Shown: positions 20,101 to 29,607, numbered from the stretch's first letter. The stretch: DNA of 64,000 nt from an uncultured Aliiroseovarius sp. (GCF_947497285.1 NZ_CANMFT010000004.1:241595-305594), one strand, 5' to 3'. The notes: generated from the sequence alone by a model not told the origin. Program-made: numbers and translations.

Positions 20101-20371
20101 CCATCGTGGGCAACAGCGCGTCGGGGCGTTCTTTTTCGATGATCTTTGCGACAACCTCGGCGGTGATCGGTTCGATATAGGTCGCGTCCGCCAGCCCCGG
20201 ATCGGTCATGATCGTCGCGGGATTCGAGTTCACCAAAATGACCCGATACCCTTCTTCGCGCAGCGCCTTGCACGCCTGTGCACCAGAATAATCGAACTCG
20301 CAGGCTTGCCCAATGATGATGGGCCCCGCGCCGATAATCATGATAGAGTTGATATCGGTTCTTTTCGGCAT
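17135..20371 (-). CDS. carB: carbamoyl-phosphate synthase large subunit
   Basis: A 1078-residue enzyme that makes carbamoyl phosphate for arginine and pyrimidine synthesis, working with the glutaminase CarA. Two ATP-grasp halves are visible: [20 protein letters not shown] opens the first and [20 protein letters not shown] the second. The MGS-like allosteric domain ([10 protein letters not shown] to the end) is the usual binding site for UMP or ornithine. The start at 20371 (MPKRTDI) is standard; the frame continuing to 20866 is antisense to the glycosyltransferase region and lacks family similarity. carA is not adjacent. Confidence 0.97.
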   Translation of the reverse strand: MPKRTDINSIMIIGAGPIIIGQACEFDYSGAQACKALREEGYRVILVNSNPATIMTDPGLADATYIEPITAEVVAKIIEKERPDALLPTMGGQTGLNTALELADLGVLEKFDVELIGAKREAIEMAEDRKLFREAMDRLGIENPRATIANTMEECMAALEDIGLPAIIRPAFTLGGTGGGVAYNRKEYEHFCRSGLDASPVSQILIDESLLGWKEFEMEVVRDTADNAIIVCSIENVDPMGVHTGDSITIAPALTLTDKEYQLMRTHSINVLREIGVETGGSNVQWAVNPEDGRMVVIEMNPRVSRSSALASKATGFPIAKIAAKLAVGYTLDELDNDITKVTPASFEPTIDYVVTKIPRFAFEKFPGSEPHLTTAMKSVGEVMSIGRTIHESLQKALASMETDLTGFDEIKIEDAPQHAALVRAISKQTPDRLRTIAQAMRHGMSDADIHAVTAFDPWFLARIREIIECEEQVKVQGLPTDADGLRKLKMMGFTDARLATLTGKKEAEVRLARRNVGVNAVFKRIDTCAAEFEAQTPYMYSTYEAPMMGEVECEARPSDRKKVVILGGGPNRIGQGIEFDYCCCHACFALTEAGYETIMVNCNPETVSTDYDTSDRLYFEPLTFEHVMEILRVELENGTLHGVIVQFGGQTPLKLANALEAEGIPILGTTPDAIDLAEDRERFQALVNQLGLKQPHNGIASTDAQAMKIAEDIGFPLVIRPSYVLGGRAMEIVRDLKQLERYIAEAVVVSGDSPVLLDHYLSGAVEVDVDALCDGEKVHVAGIMQHIEEAGVHSGDSACSLPPYSLSPEIITELRKQTEALALALNVVGLMNVQFAIKDNEIYLIEVNPRASRTVPFVAKAVLSPIASIAARLMAGEKLDAFDLVNPEIDTYAVKEAVLPFARFPGVDTILGPEMRSTGEVMGTDKSFDMAFLKAQLGAGTILPSDGTVFLSIKDSDKGDQLADTAKMLVELGFSILATSGTAAFLAQHDVAAIVAPKAFEPGRTIIDIMKDGGVDLVMNTTEGAQSVDDSRQMRSVALMDKIPYFTTLTGSHAAARAMKMRLERPIEVKALQDTSA

Positions 20372-20550
20372 GAAGACCCCCATCGGCAGACTGACGCACG
20401 CAGGATTCTCGCCCGCGCGCAAATTGTCGTGGGTTATAGACATAGGGGCACTTTGCGCAAGCCCCGAATGCGTATCAGCAACCGGTTTGACAGGGACACA
20501 TGGACATTTGCGCCAAGAAGGGCGCAAACAGCAGCAAGATTGCCACTGGT

Positions 20551-21864
20551 TCAGACCCTGACAGAAGGGGCATTGCCCCTGCACGCAGCACCGCGACTGG
20601 TGGCAACCAAAGCCGCAACGATCGCGCCACAAATGCCGACATTCATCGCGACCTGCAAAAGAAACGTGGACGGATACAGGGCGAGCAGAAAATAGACTGG
20701 TAACGACAGACCCACACCGACGAGGCCCAACAGTGGCACCACCCACCTCCGCCCACTGAATTCCAACAGACCCGGCAGCAGAAAGATCGGCAGAACGAGA
20801 TAGTGCAGCCACCCCAGCGGGCTGAGAAACAGCGTTATCATCGCCACCATCATGATACGTAACCACGTCCGTTTACGCCGGCCGTGATCGCGTGTTGTGA
20901 CGAATATCGCGATGGGGGACAAGATGAGAGCCAAGCGCATCACCCAGCTGACCCAAGCGGGCTCTGCGATGAACCCCGGATCGGGTTGGAGTTGGCTCGA
21001 CGCACCATTGAACAGACTGCCAGCGCCGGTCAGAACCGCGTTGAGACTGAGGTTGATACGCGAAATCAAGACCTGGCCATCCAAAAGCGCGAGTTGACGC
21101 AGAAACTGATCGTGCAAGGGCCAACCCGTGACGGCGACCGAAGCCCCCGCCAGTGCAGCACCAACCGCAGCAAACCAACCCAGCGCTTTCCAGTCGCGCT
21201 CCATCAGAAATATCAGGGCAAACAGCGCGGGTGTGAGCTTGATCGCCGCCGCCAGCGCAAGTATCGCACCGGCGCGGCGCGGCTTGCCCTCTGACAACCA
21301 CACAAAGCTTTGTAGCGTCAGCATCGCCACAAGAATTTGAGGTTGCCCAAGGTTCAATGCCAATTGTGGCGCGGCGCCAAAGACCACGAAGGGCAGCAGG
21401 ATAAGGATCCATGCTGGCATCGACAGGCGTGTTGGCCTGACCAATCGGTAGCTGAGAAAAAACATCCAGACAAAACACCCGGCATAGATCGAAAGCCATG
21501 CGAGCCAGAAAAGCTTGAAGGAGAGCACGCCTGCCATTGGCGCCAAAACAGCCGCCCAGATCGGTGGGTAGACAAATGGGGTCAGATACAATGTCGGGCT
21601 ATCGAAGCGACTGATTTCACCCGCGGCCAACAGCCGCCACGCGCGGGGATAGGCGTCGGGATCCCACAAAAACGCGGTCCCAATCGGGAAAATCTGATCG
21701 AACTGGCCATCGTGATAGAAGCGTGCCGCGAAATACAGTGCTGAGAGGTCCAGCGGCCACGTCTCTCGATAAGCGAACAAGACAAGGGCGAAGAAAAGGC
21801 TCAGAAACAGCTTGATGTATCTGCGATCCTTTTCAGGATCCAATGCCTGTGTGTGCGCGTTCAT
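20551..21864 (-). CDS. GT87-type (DUF2029) membrane glycosyltransferase
   Basis: A 437-residue polytopic membrane protein with about 10-11 hydrophobic helices. The early [16 protein letters not shown] loop with an acidic residue, [13 protein letters not shown] and [12 protein letters not shown] are typical of GT87/DUF2029 proteins, polyprenyl-phosphate-dependent mannosyl- or arabinofuranosyl-type transferases. Substrate and product are unknown. The start at 21864 gives [15 protein letters not shown]; an upstream frame to 21888 adds eight residues. It lies directly upstream of carB on the same strand with 180 bp between, so it probably has its own promoter. Assignment rests on topology and a few motifs. 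Confidence 0.8.
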   Translation of the reverse strand: MNAHTQALDPEKDRRYIKLFLSLFFALVLFAYRETWPLDLSALYFAARFYHDGQFDQIFPIGTAFLWDPDAYPRAWRLLAAGEISRFDSPTLYLTPFVYPPIWAAVLAPMAGVLSFKLFWLAWLSIYAGCFVWMFFLSYRLVRPTRLSMPAWILILLPFVVFGAAPQLALNLGQPQILVAMLTLQSFVWLSEGKPRRAGAILALAAAIKLTPALFALIFLMERDWKALGWFAAVGAALAGASVAVTGWPLHDQFLRQLALLDGQVLISRINLSLNAVLTGAGSLFNGASSQLQPDPGFIAEPAWVSWVMRLALILSPIAIFVTTRDHGRRKRTWLRIMMVAMITLFLSPLGWLHYLVLPIFLLPGLLEFSGRRWVVPLLGLVGVGLSLPVYFLLALYPSTFLLQVAMNVGICGAIVAALVATSRGAACRGNAPSVRV

Positions 21865-22119
21865 TGCGAATGCCCGTTCGAAAACCAATTACATGCTCAT
21901 GACGACCTGATGTCACCAACCCTGGACGAATTAATCACCAAAGGGCACACGACTTGCCGCGTTCTTCTTGCTGATTTGTAGCCCGTCTGGCTTGTCGGAC
22001 CAAGAAAATCATCACCACTCGGGCGCAAAATGGGGACCAATCGACCGCTTCGGCTTGACTTTACCCCTCAAGGCAGGTGTATCGGCGCGATACAAATAAA
22101 CTGCTCTTGGGGGCAACCA

Positions 22120-23970
22120 ATGCACGCTTTTCGCAGCCATACCTGTGCTGAACTGAACAAATCGAACGTCGGCGATACCGTCCGCCTGTCTGGCTGGGTC
22201 CATCGCATCCGCGACCATGGTGGTGTGCTTTTCGTCGATTTGCGCGACCATTATGGCATCACGCAGGTTTTGTGCGACCCCGACAGCCCTGTCTTTGCTG
22301 ACCTTGAAAAGGTGCGGTCCGAATGGTGCATTCGCATCGACGGTAACGTGAAGGCGCGCGACGAAAGCCTGATCAATGACAAGATCCCAACCGGCGAGAT
22401 TGAAGTCTTCGTGCGCGATCTGGAAGTTCTGGGCGCCTCGGAAGAGCTGCCGCTGATGGTCTTTGGCGATCAGGAATACCCGGAAGAGACGCGCCTGAAA
22501 TACCGTTTTCTCGACCTGCGCCGCGAGGCGATGCAGAAAAACATGAAGCTGCGGTCGGATGTCGTTACTTCGATGCGCAAGCGGATGTGGGAATTGGACT
22601 TCCGCGAATATCAGACGCCGATCATCACGGCTTCAAGCCCTGAAGGCGCGCGCGATTTCCTTGTGCCGTCGCGTCTGCACCCCGGCAAGTTCTATGCGCT
22701 GCCGCAAGCGCCGCAGCAGTTCAAACAGCTGATGATGGTGGCGGGCTTCGACAAATACTTCCAGATCGCCCCTTGTTTCCGCGACGAAGACCCGCGCGCC
22801 GACCGCTCGCCTACCGACTTCTATCAGTTGGATATGGAGATGTCTTTTGTCACTCAACAGGACGTATTCGACACCATCCAACCAGTGCTGAAAGGCGTGT
22901 TCGAGGAATTTGGCGGCGGTCGCAAAGTCGATCAGGACTGGCCGCAAATCTCCTATAAGGATGCGGCGCTGTGGTATGGCACCGACAAGCCGGACCTGCG
23001 CAACCCGATCAAGATGCAAGTTGTATCCGACCATTTCCGCGGCTCGGGTTTTGCAATCTTTGCCAAGCTCTTGGAGCAAGAGGGCACCGAAATCCGTGCC
23101 ATTCCCGCCCCCACGGGCGGGTCGCGCAAGTTCTGCGACCGCATGAACAAATTTGCGCAGCAAGAAGGTCTGCCCGGTATGGGTTACATCTTCTGGCGCG
23201 AAAAAACCGCCGATGCGGTTGCTCAGGAACTGGGCATTCCGGTCAAAGACGCGCAGGCCAAGCTGAAGTCCGGCGAAGTCGAAGGCGGCATGGAGGCCGC
23301 CGGTCCGCTGGCCAAGAATATCGGTCCCGAACGGACCGAGGCGATCCGCCAGCAACTGGGTCTTGGCATTGGGGACGCGGCCTTCTTCCTTGGCGGCAAG
23401 CCCAAAGCGTTTGAGCCCGTCGCAGGGCGCGCGCGCAACGTCATTGGCGACGAGCTGAACCTTCTGGACCGGGACCGCTTTGCCTTCGCGTGGATCGTGG
23501 ATTTCCCGATCTTCCAGATGGACGACGAAACCGGCAAGCTGGACTTCGACCACAACCCCTTTTCGATGCCACAAGGCGGGATGGAGGCGCTGGAGGGCGA
23601 CCCCTTGGCTGTGCGCGGCTATCAGTATGACCTTGCGTGTAACGGCTATGAGCTGGTGTCCGGCGCGATCCGGAACCACAAGCCCGAGATCATGTTCAAA
23701 GCCTTCGATCTGGCCGGTTACGGCGAAGACGAGGTGCGCAAGCGGTTCGGTGGCATGGTAAACGCCTTCCAATACGGCGCGCCCCCGCACGGTGGTTGTG
23801 CTGCCGGGGTGGACCGCATCGTGATGCTGCTGGCCGATCAGGAAAACATCCGCGAAGTGGTGATGTTCCCGATGAATCAGCGCGCCGAAGACCTGATGAT
23901 GAACGCGCCCAGCGAACCGCAGAACGAACAGCTACGCGAACTGCACCTACGGGTCATCCCGCAAGACTGA
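22120..23970 (+). CDS. aspS: aspartyl-tRNA synthetase (probably non-discriminating)
   Basis: A 616-residue class II synthetase. The N-terminal OB fold ([11 protein letters not shown]), the motif 2 region [19 protein letters not shown], a GAD insertion domain (about 300-430) and motif 3 GVDRIVMLL are in order. It is some 25 residues longer than the usual 590. His33 sits where bacterial non-discriminating AspRS enzymes have His, suggesting it also charges tRNA-Asn, to be repaired by GatCAB; that is inference. GGGGG precedes the chosen ATG. It is followed by a hairpin terminator and is monocistronic. Confidence 0.96.
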   Translation: MHAFRSHTCAELNKSNVGDTVRLSGWVHRIRDHGGVLFVDLRDHYGITQVLCDPDSPVFADLEKVRSEWCIRIDGNVKARDESLINDKIPTGEIEVFVRDLEVLGASEELPLMVFGDQEYPEETRLKYRFLDLRREAMQKNMKLRSDVVTSMRKRMWELDFREYQTPIITASSPEGARDFLVPSRLHPGKFYALPQAPQQFKQLMMVAGFDKYFQIAPCFRDEDPRADRSPTDFYQLDMEMSFVTQQDVFDTIQPVLKGVFEEFGGGRKVDQDWPQISYKDAALWYGTDKPDLRNPIKMQVVSDHFRGSGFAIFAKLLEQEGTEIRAIPAPTGGSRKFCDRMNKFAQQEGLPGMGYIFWREKTADAVAQELGIPVKDAQAKLKSGEVEGGMEAAGPLAKNIGPERTEAIRQQLGLGIGDAAFFLGGKPKAFEPVAGRARNVIGDELNLLDRDRFAFAWIVDFPIFQMDDETGKLDFDHNPFSMPQGGMEALEGDPLAVRGYQYDLACNGYELVSGAIRNHKPEIMFKAFDLAGYGEDEVRKRFGGMVNAFQYGAPPHGGCAAGVDRIVMLLADQENIREVVMFPMNQRAEDLMMNAPSEPQNEQLRELHLRVIPQD

Positions 23971-24017
23971 TCGCAGGCTCCGTCGCCAAGTCGGACAAAT
24001 TCCCCTGTTCATAATTG

Positions 24018-24053
24018 ACTTGCCCGTGCAGGATACGCGGGCAAGTTTCTTTG
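24018..24053 (+). terminator. rho-independent terminator of aspS
   Basis: ACTTGCCCG (24018-24026) pairs with CGGGCAAGT (24038-24046) and is followed by TTTCTTT. It lies about 48 bases after the aspS stop, immediately before the ribosome binding site of the DUF1800 gene. Confidence 0.75.
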
Positions 24054-24066
24054 CAGGAGACCTGGG

Positions 24067-25452
24067 ATGAGTTTCGATCCCGAAATCGCTGCGGTTCGTT
24101 TTGGATTTGGACTTGGCCCGCGCAGCGCGCCAGTTCAAAGCACCACTGGAATGCTGGAAGCGCTACGCGGCGCAGATACGCAGGCGGCAATGCTGCCCAT
24201 CCCCGGCTTTGTCGAAACCTATCCCGACATCCTTGAGATCCGCGGCCTTGGCAGGGCACGAAGGGCGGCCAAGGACAAAGGAAAGACTGACTTCGATGCG
24301 GCGCAGAAGGCTTTACAGGTCAAACGTCGCGAGATGCGGCGCAAACGGAATGCATGGTTCCTTGCCAGCCTCAGTCGCGCCAGCATGGCCGAAGACACTT
24401 TTCGCGAACGCCTTGTGCGGTTCTGGTCTGATCATTTCACAGCCATCGGCAAGGGAAACCAGTTCGAGTATCTCGGCACGACCTTTACTGAGGACGCAAT
24501 CCGCCCTCATATCGCAGGCCGTTTTGCCGACATGCTGAAAGCGTCCAGCACGCACCCCGTGATGCTGTATTATCTGGACCAGTTCGCCTCGGCCGGTGAA
24601 AACAGCAAGCTGGCGCAGAAGGGCAAGCGAAGCCTGAACGAAAACCTTGGCCGCGAAATCCTCGAACTCCACACATTGGGGGTCGAGGGGGGCTATACCC
24701 AAACGGATGTGCGCGCGTTTGCCAACCTGCTGGCAGGCTTCACGCTCAAAAAGACCGGAAAAGCTGGCTTTGACCACAAAAAGGGCAATCCGGGCGCGGA
24801 AACCGTGCTTGGCAAAAGCTATGGCACAACGACACCTCGGGTCGAGGATGTGATGGAAGCGCTCGACGATCTGGCACGTCACCCGGATACGGCGCGTCAT
24901 ATTGCCCGGAAGCTAGCTACGCATTTCGTGGCAGACACCCCGGACCCCGATCTTGTCGCACAAATTGAGCAGGCCTTTCTGGCAAGTGACGGCGATCTTG
25001 TGACTGTTTATGAGGCGATGCTTGACCACCCGGCTGCCTGGTCGCGCGATCTGCAGAAGGTCAAACAACCCTTTGATTTCGTTGCCAGCAGCCTGCGCGC
25101 ATTGGACGTGTCCCACGAGGCGCTTGAAACGCGAACCCCGAAAGAACGCAACCTGATGTTGCTTGGGTCGCTGAAATTGATGGGGCAAGCCTGGGGACGA
25201 CCAAGTGGCCCCGATGGCTGGCCAGAAGACGCACGCAACTGGATCACACCGCAAGGATTGGCGGCGCGCATACAATGGTCGATGACTGCGCCGCCTGTGC
25301 TGACCACCCCCCTACCCGACCCGCGCGAATTCGTCACGACCGCACTGGGCAGCCTTGCCGGGGACACCACGCTTTTCGCCGCGCGGGCCGCTGAAACCCG
25401 CACAGAAGGTGTCGGGATGATCTTGTCCTCGCCTGAGTTTCAGAAGCGCTGA
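24067..25452 (+). CDS. DUF1800 family protein
   Basis: A 461-residue DUF1800 protein. The start FDPEIAAVRFGFGLGPR, the segment FRERLVRFWSDHFTAIGK, LNENLGREILELHTLGVEGGYTQ and the end RTEGVGMILSSPEFQKR are family hallmarks. Members are widespread, of unknown function, and nearly always paired with a DUF1501 gene, as here. No signal peptide is obvious in this copy. AGGAG stands eight bases before the ATG. Its TGA overlaps an ATG of the next gene (TGATG at 25450-25454), so the pair is translationally coupled. Confidence 0.93.
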   Translation: MSFDPEIAAVRFGFGLGPRSAPVQSTTGMLEALRGADTQAAMLPIPGFVETYPDILEIRGLGRARRAAKDKGKTDFDAAQKALQVKRREMRRKRNAWFLASLSRASMAEDTFRERLVRFWSDHFTAIGKGNQFEYLGTTFTEDAIRPHIAGRFADMLKASSTHPVMLYYLDQFASAGENSKLAQKGKRSLNENLGREILELHTLGVEGGYTQTDVRAFANLLAGFTLKKTGKAGFDHKKGNPGAETVLGKSYGTTTPRVEDVMEALDDLARHPDTARHIARKLATHFVADTPDPDLVAQIEQAFLASDGDLVTVYEAMLDHPAAWSRDLQKVKQPFDFVASSLRALDVSHEALETRTPKERNLMLLGSLKLMGQAWGRPSGPDGWPEDARNWITPQGLAARIQWSMTAPPVLTTPLPDPREFVTTALGSLAGDTTLFAARAAETRTEGVGMILSSPEFQKR

Positions 25453-25469
25453 TGGAAAGGACGACCCCC

Positions 25470-26696
25470 ATGACCGTTCAAAGCCCCCCCACCCGTCGGC
25501 AGTTTCTGGCAAGGGCTGGTGCGCTGGGTTGCTCACTGGCCGCCTGCCCCTTGATGACGCCGATCAGCTTGGCAGCAACGCCGGGAGATCACCGTTTGGT
25601 CGTGATCATCTTGCGCGGCGGCATGGATGGTCTGGATCTTGTGCGCCCGGTTGGCGACCCGGCTTTCGCCGGCCTGCGCCCGACGATCCTTGGCGACAAG
25701 AAAGGCCTGCCGCTTGACGGGTTCTACGAACTTCACCCCTCCGCAAAGGGCTTGCATCAGCTTTGGACGCAAGGCGAGCTGTCTTTTGCCCACGCCGTAT
25801 CGACGCCTTACCGCGACAAGCGCAGCCATTTCGACGGGCAAGACATCCTTGAAGCTGGCGTCGGAAAGGATGGTCGCATCTCGGATGGTTGGTTGAACAG
25901 GTTGGTCCAGACCATGCCAGAGGCTCAATTGCGAACGGCTCTGGCGGTAGGACGCGAAGACCTGTTGATCCTGAATGGGACAGCCCAAACGACGGGTTGG
26001 TCGCCCGAGGCGTCGTTGACCCTGTCGCCAGCCACGCAAGTTCTGCTTGAACGGATGCACAAGTCCGATCCCTTGTTTTCCGTATCCCTGCACGAGGCCA
26101 TAGATTTGGCAAAACGATTGGACAATTCGCAAGACCCTGATGACACGGACGACCCGCAGCAGATGATGATGCAATCCGTGCAAGCGGCCAATCGCAGGGG
26201 CGGAATAGAGGCCATCGCCAAGTTTACCGCCGACATGATGCAAGAAGACACGCGCATCGCGTCTTTCTCGATCACCGGTTGGGACACACATGTCTCGCAG
26301 GCGGGCAGTTTCGCGGGTTCTGTGCGAAAGCTGCAAGCCGCGATCATGACGTTGAAGTCAGAGCTGGGTGACCTCTGGGGCAAGACCACGGTCATGGCGA
26401 TGACCGAATTTGGGCGCACGGTTCGGCAAAATGGCAGCAGGGGCACAGACCATGGAACCGGCGGGGCGGTGGTTATGGCCGGCGGCGCACTGCGTGGCGA
26501 GACCGTGCACGGCACATGGCCCGGCTTGGACGAAGCAGACCTTTATCAAAGGCGGGATCTGATGCCGACTGCGGATATCCGACTTTATGCCGCATCTGCG
26601 ATGCAGGGGCTATTCGGTCTGGACAAATCCGAACTTGAGCAAACGATCTTCCCCGGTTTGGATATCTCGGATGGCCTGCCCAGCATCCTGCTATAA
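25470..26696 (+). CDS. DUF1501 family protein with Tat signal
   Basis: About 408 residues. The N-terminus carries a twin-arginine signal (TRRQFLARAGALG, Arg9-Arg10) and a hydrophobic stretch, so it is exported folded to the periplasm. The body has DUF1501 features of the alkaline-phosphatase/sulfatase-like fold: VVIILRGGMDGLD near the mature start, TPYRDKRSHFDGQDILE, GWDTHVSQAG and MTEFGRTVRQNGSRGTDHG, which carry the probable metal ligands. An ATG at 25452 overlaps the DUF1800 stop; AAGGA nine bases before 25470 supports the later start, but both are possible. The substrate is unknown. It is paired with DUF1800. Confidence 0.92.
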   Translation: MTVQSPPTRRQFLARAGALGCSLAACPLMTPISLAATPGDHRLVVIILRGGMDGLDLVRPVGDPAFAGLRPTILGDKKGLPLDGFYELHPSAKGLHQLWTQGELSFAHAVSTPYRDKRSHFDGQDILEAGVGKDGRISDGWLNRLVQTMPEAQLRTALAVGREDLLILNGTAQTTGWSPEASLTLSPATQVLLERMHKSDPLFSVSLHEAIDLAKRLDNSQDPDDTDDPQQMMMQSVQAANRRGGIEAIAKFTADMMQEDTRIASFSITGWDTHVSQAGSFAGSVRKLQAAIMTLKSELGDLWGKTTVMAMTEFGRTVRQNGSRGTDHGTGGAVVMAGGALRGETVHGTWPGLDEADLYQRRDLMPTADIRLYAASAMQGLFGLDKSELEQTIFPGLDISDGLPSILL

Positions 26697-26697
26697 C

Positions 26698-26731
26698 AAA
26701 ACAAGCGCGCGTTAGAAAAAACGCGCGCTTG
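26698..26731 (-). terminator. strong hairpin terminator downstream of the pilin gene
   Basis: An 11-bp perfect stem, CAAGCGCGCGT (26702-26712) with ACGCGCGCTTG (26721-26731), has an eight-base loop. On the minus strand TTTTGTT follows, fitting the end of the pilin transcript. On the plus strand it begins six bases after the DUF1501 stop but lacks a T run. Confidence 0.75.
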
Positions 26732-26772
26732 AAAGTTTGCACCGCGGGTCCAGGCGGCGCTATGGTCGGCGG

Positions 26773-26955
26773 TTAGCCAGCCAAAGGACGTTGATCAATC
26801 ACTTCTGTTGTCGCATCGGCTCGGGGCTTAGTTTGCTCGGCTACTGTCAGAAAAACGGCCACGGCCATCATGCCAGCACCTGCAACCAAAACAGTCCAGT
26901 CGATCACGGCATTACCAAACTCGTCATCTGCAAAACGCTTGATCAGCTTTTTCAT
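26773..26955 (-). CDS. Flp/Fap-type small pilin-like protein
   Basis: A 60-residue protein: basic N-terminus MKKLIKRFADDEFG, then NAVIDWTVLVAGAGMM and one hydrophobic helix. The Gly before the hydrophobic segment and the acidic residue five positions later (Asp19 after Gly14) fit the type IVb prepilin cleavage pattern, as in Flp pilins, with Asp in place of the usual Glu5. The C-terminal 18 residues are polar. No tad or prepilin peptidase genes are nearby, so assembly would depend on genes elsewhere. It is isolated and ends in a strong terminator. It could also be a simple one-helix membrane protein. Confidence 0.7.
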   Translation of the reverse strand: MKKLIKRFADDEFGNAVIDWTVLVAGAGMMAVAVFLTVAEQTKPRADATTEVIDQRPLAG

Positions 26956-27094
26956 CGTTACTTCCTCGTTAAAAACGTTCAGACCACCCCGTCCTCAGGT
27001 CTTTTTCTGGCAGTCAATTTGGGCGGAAATGAGGAAGCGCGCGGCCAATTTCATGCCCCACCGGGGGTAATACGGTGGCGTGTGGCGCAACGCT

Positions 27095-27814
27095 TCAGAG
27101 CATCTGACGCGCCGCCAGCCGTTCTTGCAGCATCCCAGCTACGCGGGCCAGGTCAGAGCCTGTTCCACGCCCTTCAGCACGCGCGCGCGCCAAACATTGG
27201 GCCGCATCTTCCAGCGATGGGTCGTGCGCGCTACGCGCCAGACCGCCAAGAAACTGTGCCACATAGTCCTGTGTCGATCCATCGACGTCATTACGCATGA
27301 GCTCGGCCACATGGGAAAGGTCATCCTGAAAGGCCATCTGATCGGGTTCGACCATTTCTTGCGGCAAGGCACGCGGGGCGACCGGGCCCTCTGCTGCGGG
27401 CAGGACGGACATGATCGACTGCTGGAACACCGCCAGGCTTTCGACCGGCTTGGCCAAAAACCCGTCGGCGCCTGCGCTCATAGCGGCATCGCGTGTGGTT
27501 TCATCGCCGCTCATCCCCAACAGGACAGGCACCCGAATGACATCGTTGGCAAGTTCCCCAATCAGGTCAGCGCCAGAACCATCCGGCAACCCCATATCGA
27601 CGATCACGATGGAGGGACGATAGACCCGAAGGTGACGATGGGCCGCGCACAGGCTGTCGGCCCGCCGAATGCGCGCACCTGATCGTAGACACAAGAGCCG
27701 GATAGCCTCGGACGCAAATCGGCTGTCTTCGACGACAAGCACGGTCAGTCCTTGCAAAGGACGGTCAGCACTTGGTGGCTGGGTCATCATGAATTGTTCG
27801 AGGTCATCGCTCAT
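27095..27814 (-). CDS. response regulator (REC domain) with helical C-terminal extension
   Basis: A 239-residue protein. The REC domain spans about residues 22-138: acidic pair Glu29-Asp30, phospho-acceptor Asp73 in IVDMGLPDGSG, Ser102 in GMSGDE and Lys122 in LAKPVES. The remaining 100 residues are helical and Ala-rich, with no recognisable DNA-binding, GGDEF or enzymatic motif and no HPt histidine. Output by protein-protein contact is therefore likely. No histidine kinase is adjacent. It begins just upstream of the mce promoter region, divergent from mce. The partner kinase and role are unknown. Confidence 0.85.
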   Translation of the reverse strand: MSDDLEQFMMTQPPSADRPLQGLTVLVVEDSRFASEAIRLLCLRSGARIRRADSLCAAHRHLRVYRPSIVIVDMGLPDGSGADLIGELANDVIRVPVLLGMSGDETTRDAAMSAGADGFLAKPVESLAVFQQSIMSVLPAAEGPVAPRALPQEMVEPDQMAFQDDLSHVAELMRNDVDGSTQDYVAQFLGGLARSAHDPSLEDAAQCLARARAEGRGTGSDLARVAGMLQERLAARQML

Positions 27815-27972
27815 CTGCCTCTCCTTTCACGTCCCAAGGTGCGTCAAAACTGCCTAACAATCCGTTAAGCGGCCAAGCGGCAGTGTGACTTTTTTCCATG
27901 CGGCACCGCGGCGCTTGCCGAAGTGGATGAAGCCCGGCATAACCAGCCCAGCACAAGATAGGGAGAATTGAC

Positions 27973-28377
27973 ATGATCGGACGTCTGAATCACGTGGCCA
28001 TTGCCGTGCCGGACCTTGACGCAGCTGCGGCGCAGTATCGCGACACGTTGGGGGCCGAAGTCGGTGCGCCTCAGGACGAACCCGACCACGGCGTCACCGT
28101 TGTGTTCATCACCTTGCCAAACACCAAGATCGAACTGCTTTATCCATTGGGGGATGCCAGCCCGATCGCCGGTTTTCTGGAAAAGAACCCCGCCGGCGGC
28201 ATTCATCATATCTGCTACGAGGTGGACGACATCCTTAAGGCACGTGACAAGCTGCAAGCGGAAGGCGCGCGCGTGCTGGGGACCGGAGAGCCCAAGATCG
28301 GCGCACACGGAAAGCCCGTGCTGTTTCTGCATCCCAAGGATTTCAACGGCACGCTTGTCGAGCTGGAGCAGACCTGA
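27973..28377 (+). CDS. mce: methylmalonyl-CoA epimerase
   Basis: A 134-residue vicinal-oxygen-chelate enzyme that interconverts (2S)- and (2R)-methylmalonyl-CoA in propionyl-CoA or ethylmalonyl-CoA metabolism. Probable metal ligands are His7 (LNHVAIAV), Glu54 (KIELLYPLG), one of His78/His79 (GGIHHICYEVDD) and Glu130. Length and motifs match the family closely. GGGAG stands seven bases before the ATG. Its stop overlaps the DUF1467 start (TGATG), an arrangement I associate with Rhodobacteraceae. The GTPase gene meaB of the same pathway is 22 kb away. Confidence 0.95.
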   Translation: MIGRLNHVAIAVPDLDAAAAQYRDTLGAEVGAPQDEPDHGVTVVFITLPNTKIELLYPLGDASPIAGFLEKNPAGGIHHICYEVDDILKARDKLQAEGARVLGTGEPKIGAHGKPVLFLHPKDFNGTLVELEQT

Positions 28378-28652
28378 TGTCAATCACCGCCGCCATCGTT
28401 CTTTATGTTGTCATTTGGTTCGTTGTTATGTTCGTCACCCTGCCAGTGCGTCTGCGCACACAGGGCGACGAAGGCGAGGTCGTGCCCGGCACCCATGCCG
28501 GCGCGCCCGCGAATTTCAAATTGGGTCGCACGATGGTGATCGTCACCATCATCACCACCGCCGTATGGGCTGTGGTGGCTGGGATCATCGTATCGGGCTG
28601 GATCTCCGTCGAGGATCTGGACTGGTTCGACCAATACGACTCGCCTACCTAG
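28377..28652 (+). CDS. DUF1467 family membrane protein
   Basis: A 91-residue inner-membrane protein with two hydrophobic helices (about 5-24 and 52-76). The motif FVVMFVTLPVRLRTQGDEGEV between them, with VPGTHAGAPANFKLGR, is the DUF1467 signature. The function is unknown. It is translationally coupled to mce through a TGATG overlap, a link of unclear meaning because the epimerase is soluble. It is the last gene before a 322-bp gap. Confidence 0.92.
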   Translation: MSITAAIVLYVVIWFVVMFVTLPVRLRTQGDEGEVVPGTHAGAPANFKLGRTMVIVTIITTAVWAVVAGIIVSGWISVEDLDWFDQYDSPT

Positions 28653-28974
28653 GCACGATCACCTCGTCCAGTCCGGCTTATCCTGCGCTTTTCAGGCATT
28701 TGCCCACACCCTTATTCGTGAAGCACACGCTTAGGCTGTGGTTTTCTGCGCGGCGCGGCGATCTGACGCAACCTATGAACGATTCATATTTTATTCGTTT
28801 ATAAACAGCGTATTAATGAGATTTCTGGCGCCGGCTTTTTCTCCTCCCTTCTCATCTTCGCATTTTGCAATTCGCATTTTGGAAAGTTTCACCCCAACTA
28901 TCTAGTGAGGAAAGCGGAAGACAAACCTGCTCGCCTCGTCAGATTTAAACGCCTTACTTGAGGGGGTAAGAAAA
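28653..28974 (+). other. AT-richer intergenic gap with a direct repeat
   Basis: No convincing gene is present in this 322-bp stretch. It is markedly richer in A/T than its surroundings (for example around 28780-28815). TTCGCATTTTG occurs twice in tandem at 28857-28867 and 28871-28881, 14 bases apart. The secreted repeat protein begins at 28975, so the gap probably carries its promoter and any operator. Confidence 0.6.
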
Positions 28975-29553
28975 ATGATTTCCAAAACCACAGCACTTGT
29001 TGCACTTCTATCATCTGGCGCAATGCTCGCCATTGCCGGTGGGCCCGCCGCTGCGCAGACCCGCTGCACCATCGCAACGGCTGAGAGTTCGCTTGAGCCA
29101 AGCAATCTTTGCGAATGCGAGATCGTGACACCGGGAATGGTGTCGTATATTCAGCGCCATCCGGATTTCGTCTATGTGCTTGAGCAGACGACCGAAGAAT
29201 GCCCGGCCTTTGCGAAGGTCCTTGGCAACATGCCAACCGCAGCATCGGCAGAAGAAAGGGAAAGCCGCGACAAAACCGACGGCATGAAGGTGATCGGCAA
29301 GGACGACAAACCGCCCAAAAAGGACCCAAGCAAGAAAGATCCGTCGAAGAAGGATCCATCCAAGCCTGACAATGGCGGCGGCGACACTGGTGAACCCGGT
29401 GGCGACACCGGTGAGCCTGGCGAAGAAGCAGGTGGCGACAACGGGTGTCACGAAATCGGCGGTGAAGGAGGGCAAGTTTGCCCGCCGGAACATGTCGGCG
29501 ATACCGGGGAATGCGGTGCAGAGGGGTGCAAACCCAAGCCAAGATCCAACTAA
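28975..29553 (+). CDS. secreted low-complexity repeat protein
   Basis: A 192-residue protein with a signal peptide (cleavage near AAAQ, about residue 27). A globular part with TRC, NLCEC and EEC cysteines spans about 28-85. A charged linker then contains three copies of KKDPS (115-129, nt 29317-29361), followed by two GDTGEPG units and a Gly/Glu-rich C-terminus with four more cysteines (NGC, QVC, GEC, EGC). Eight cysteines suggest disulfides outside the cytoplasm. I do not recognise a family; the layout resembles a periplasmic or cell-surface protein with a stalk. GAGGGGGT precedes the ATG. A strong terminator follows, so it is monocistronic. Confidence 0.75.
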   Translation: MISKTTALVALLSSGAMLAIAGGPAAAQTRCTIATAESSLEPSNLCECEIVTPGMVSYIQRHPDFVYVLEQTTEECPAFAKVLGNMPTAASAEERESRDKTDGMKVIGKDDKPPKKDPSKKDPSKKDPSKPDNGGGDTGEPGGDTGEPGEEAGGDNGCHEIGGEGGQVCPPEHVGDTGECGAEGCKPKPRSN

Positions 29554-29607
29554 GGGTTCCGCCGACATTCAGGCGAAACCCACCCGGACAGAGCCAAACA
29601 TAACTGG

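Noticed and set aside
20372..20866. N-terminal extension of the carB reading frame
   Set aside because: It is not CarB-like, has no ribosome binding site, and lies partly antisense to the end of the glycosyltransferase gene; MPKRTDI at 20371 is the standard start.
22633..23790. 385-residue minus-strand frame opposite aspS
   Set aside because: It mirrors the aspS coding region and shows no domain.
29317..29361. Short tandem repeat, considered as a CRISPR or regulatory repeat
   Set aside because: Three 15-base units are in frame and encode KKDPS; there are no spacers.
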